Assembly: GCA_002482845.1 (NCBI GenBank)
Contig: DLGT01000037.1
Coordinates: 20,887 to 28,163 of the forward strand
Direction: 5' to 3'
Length of the DNA: 7,277 nucleotides
From: Saprospiraceae bacterium UBA7687
GTDB taxonomy: Bacteria > Bacteroidota > Bacteroidia > Chitinophagales > Saprospiraceae
In this document: positions 6,138 through 7,277 of the stretch, one piece after another
Numbering within the stretch: the stretch's first letter is position 1
Layout of the letters: each line of letters starts with the position of its first letter
Made by a program: the position numbers and the translations under genes
The notes under the pieces: model-generated
Told to the model about the DNA's origin: nothing
What the model saw: the letters and a program-made list of their open reading frames with translations, nothing else
The model's database searches: none

Positions 6138-6194
6138 CTGCCTTAACTAGTTTATAATTTGTGCTTTAAGTACTTTCTAGCTATTAATAATTAA
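6138..6194 (+). repeat. Double-hairpin unit 5 (decayed)
   Basis: Aligns by eye with the unit consensus (AGTTTATAATTTGTGCTTTA, then AGTACTTTCTAGCTATTAAT), but pairing in both hairpins is mostly lost. This looks like an old copy at the array edge. Confidence 0.45.
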
Positions 6195-6350
6195 ACACAT
6201 AAACTTCGAGACTTATAGGTCTTTCTAAAATGTCATTATCCAAAACTCTTTTTTGTACTTAAATAATCTTTAGCAATATTAAATAAATAATATTTGCTTC
6301 ATGCACAACACATGCCAAAACAAGGGATCGAACAATAAAAAGCTTACATC

Positions 6351-6392
6351 GAACGTCCTTTGGCTCTTTTTGAACGTTCATTGGCTCCTTTT
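6351..6392. repeat. 21-bp tandem duplication
   Basis: Two adjacent 21-bp copies (6351-6371 and 6372-6392) share GAACGT, TTGGCTC and TTTT and differ at four positions. A third partial start (GAATGA) follows at 6393. Confidence 0.6.
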
Positions 6393-6428
6393 GAATGATA
6401 TTTAGGTAAGAGACCGAATCATAAAGCT

Positions 6429-6448
6429 TCGAAGTCTGGAGACTTCGA
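6429..6448. repeat. Perfect 20-nt hairpin
   Basis: TCGAAGTCT (6429-6437) and AGACTTCGA (6440-6448) are perfect complements separated by GG. No T-run follows, so it is not a typical terminator. It may be another small dispersed palindrome, unrelated in sequence to the P1/P2 units. Confidence 0.55.
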
Positions 6449-6536
6449 CGTTTGACGTTTTGATTAAATTTGGAATGTTAAAAGTATGGATAAAGATTTG
6501 TTGGAGTCGATTTTTAGTAAGCTTTGTATTGGTAAG

Positions 6537-6550
6537 TGAAATATATTTCA
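6537..6550. promoter_or_regulatory. 14-bp perfect palindrome, possible protein-binding site
   Basis: TGAAATATATTTCA lies about 100 bp upstream of the ATPase promoter. It is AT-rich and could be an operator or chance. Confidence 0.25.
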
Positions 6551-6605
6551 ACGTAAATAATTAATATATAGACTAATATATCCACATATGCAATTATGTA
6601 TAAAA

Positions 6606-6664
6606 ATAAATATACGCATTTTAGCATAATTACATTTCAACTATGTATCTTTGCGTATATTTAT
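6606..6664 (+). promoter_or_regulatory. 13-bp inverted repeat embracing the ATPase promoter, candidate operator
   Basis: ATAAATATACGCA (6606-6618) and TGCGTATATTTAT (6652-6664) are perfect inverted copies around a 33-bp gap. The right arm overlaps the last bases of the -7 box and the expected transcription start. The left arm lies at about -40, near the -33 region. This geometry suits repression by a dimeric or looping regulator. No regulator gene is in the window. Confidence 0.5.
6646..6653 (+). promoter_or_regulatory. -7 promoter box of the ATPase gene
   Basis: TATCTTTG is an exact TAnnTTTG match, 39 nt before the ATG at 6693, predicting a leader of roughly 30-35 nt. No TTG is found at the -33 spacing. 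Confidence 0.65.
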
Positions 6665-6692
6665 AACTGTACATAATTAAAAAGAGCATAGT

Positions 6693-7277
6693 ATGGACAA
6701 TATTTTTGGTAATCAGGCAGTATCAGGTGAAGACTTTCATGGCAGAAATGACTTTATCACACATCTTAAAGGTATTCTTGTATCAAAGAATAGTTTTTTA
6801 CTTCTTGGATTAAGACGTACTGGCAAAAGTTCAGCACTAAAGGAAGTCGTTAGACTTATTGAAATTGAAAATCCTGAAACAATAGTTATAAATCTAGATT
6901 GTCAAACCTATGTAAGCATTCATGATCTTTATAAAAACATTTATTTATCTCTTCCTCATACTTGGCGAAGTAAGATGAGGAAATTTCTTTTGGATACTAA
7001 AAGAGTGCCAACAAAAGTAATTGATGTCATAACCGACCATGTGGAAGAGGTGAATATTTTAGATTTAGGTTCGGTAAAACTTAGGAATGATGCAATTACT
7101 TACGCCAATCCACTTAAAGAAGAATTAGGAACTTTTTTTAAGGAACAAAAGGAACATATTGTTTTAATATTGGATGAGTTGCCTTTTTTATTTGAAAATA
7201 TTACAGAAAATAATGATGCGGCTACAAAATTAGAAATAGAAATGATCCTGACTACGCTTAGGTCATGGAGAAATATA
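6693..7277 (+). CDS. P-loop ATPase, archaeal-ATPase (ATPase_2/MNS, STAND-like) type, 3'-truncated
   Basis: The frame is open from ATG 6693 to the window end (195 codons). The N-terminus NIFGNQAVSGEDFHGRND fits the (V)xGxDFxGRxxxI entry motif of this ATPase group. Walker A is GLRRTGKSS (G39, K45, S46). Walker B is IVLILDELPFLFENI (D161, E162). The protein should bind and hydrolyse ATP in the cytoplasm. Members of this group are common in accessory regions and mostly uncharacterised; some carry a C-terminal nuclease-like (DUF234-type) or other effector domain, which here would lie outside the window. The start is supported by a -7 box at 6646-6653 and a purine-rich AAAAAGAG before the ATG. A palindrome over the promoter suggests tight control. 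Family identity is fairly secure; biological role is open. Confidence 0.87.
   Translation, partial: MDNIFGNQAVSGEDFHGRNDFITHLKGILVSKNSFLLLGLRRTGKSSALKEVVRLIEIENPETIVINLDCQTYVSIHDLYKNIYLSLPHTWRSKMRKFLLDTKRVPTKVIDVITDHVEEVNILDLGSVKLRNDAITYANPLKEELGTFFKEQKEHIVLILDELPFLFENITENNDAATKLEIEMILTTLRSWRNI

Larger units (their letters stand above)
5772..6194. repeat. Tandem array of REP/BIME-like double-hairpin units
   Basis: Three full units, one truncated unit and one decayed unit lie in the same direction, with first-hairpin starts at 5781, 5882, 5989 and 6102 (periods 101, 107 and 113 bp). Each full unit has hairpin P1 (arms GGCGCAAGTT and AACTTGTGCC around a 3-nt loop), a constant TTAAGTA, hairpin P2 (outer arms AATCTCT/AGAGATT, inner arms CCACT/AGTGG, AAT-repeat loop) and a spacer near CCAATCATTGACC. 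Units 1 and 3 are identical for 68 nt (5781-5848 and 5989-6056). The paired-palindrome layout resembles REP/BIME elements, which are mobilised in trans by RAYT (IS200-like Y1) transposases. That link is inference, and no transposase is in the window. Confidence 0.75.
5668..6692. other. 1-kb gene-free region rich in palindromes and short repeats
   Basis: No convincing gene is present on either strand. 5668-5771 holds nothing I can identify and no clear terminator for the preceding gene. 5772-6194 is the double-hairpin array, 6351-6392 a 21-bp tandem duplication, 6429-6448 a perfect hairpin, 6537-6550 a 14-bp palindrome and 6606-6664 an inverted repeat around a promoter. No tRNA, rRNA or CRISPR is seen. 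The region looks like an accumulation site for small repeated elements. Confidence 0.7.

Noticed and set aside
5772..6194. CRISPR array
   Set aside because: The periodic parts are about 75-nt units with similar, not unique, sequence between them. There are no 25-40 nt direct repeats with distinct spacers and no cas genes.
5772..6194. Integron attC array
   Set aside because: The hairpins recur at a regular period, but no cassette ORFs lie between them and no RYYYAAC/GTTRRRY core pair could be placed consistently.
6486..6539. 17-codon ORF (MDKDLLESIFSKLCIGK)
   Set aside because: Too short, no promoter or ribosome-binding site, and no supporting context; at most a gene remnant.

Overview
The window looks like chromosomal DNA of an AT-rich member of the Bacteroidota, possibly Saprospiraceae or a relative. 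Three things support this. There are several copies of the Bacteroidota -7 promoter box TAnnTTTG. One secreted protein ends in a type IX secretion (T9SS) C-terminal sorting domain. Shine-Dalgarno sequences are almost absent. The family-level placement is inference.

Layout. (1) 2-1390, plus strand: a two-component pair. The 3' end of a membrane-anchored HisKA_3-type histidine kinase (cut by the window start) is followed by a complete NarL/LuxR-type response regulator with its own promoter, placed so that its mRNA may be leaderless. (2) 1520-1963, plus: a small lipoprotein of unknown function. Eight bases after its stop lies a 153-bp non-coding palindromic MITE-like element with 13-bp terminal inverted repeats and a TAA target duplication. 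A bidirectional terminator follows. (3) 2166-3536, minus: a 456-aa, probably all-helical protein of unknown function, convergent with the lipoprotein. (4) 3537-4380: a divergent promoter region, then a 181-aa, probably beta-rich protein of unknown function without a signal peptide. (5) 4381-5667: a leader with an inverted repeat and a strong intrinsic terminator only 24 nt before the start of a 357-aa T9SS-secreted protein. (6) 5668-6692: about 1 kb without genes, holding a tandem array of double-hairpin (REP/BIME-like) units, a 21-bp tandem duplication, a 20-nt hairpin and a promoter flanked by a 13-bp perfect inverted repeat. (7) 6693 to the window end: the first 195 codons of a P-loop ATPase of the archaeal-ATPase (ATPase_2/MNS, STAND-like) type.

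The kinase and regulator very probably work together. The remaining genes show no clear functional link. The right part (repeat array, regulated-looking promoter, ATPase) looks like accessory DNA. No complete new multi-gene system is visible. The best leads are the double-hairpin array, the fully palindromic MITE, the inverted repeat across the ATPase promoter and the terminator in front of the secreted-protein gene.
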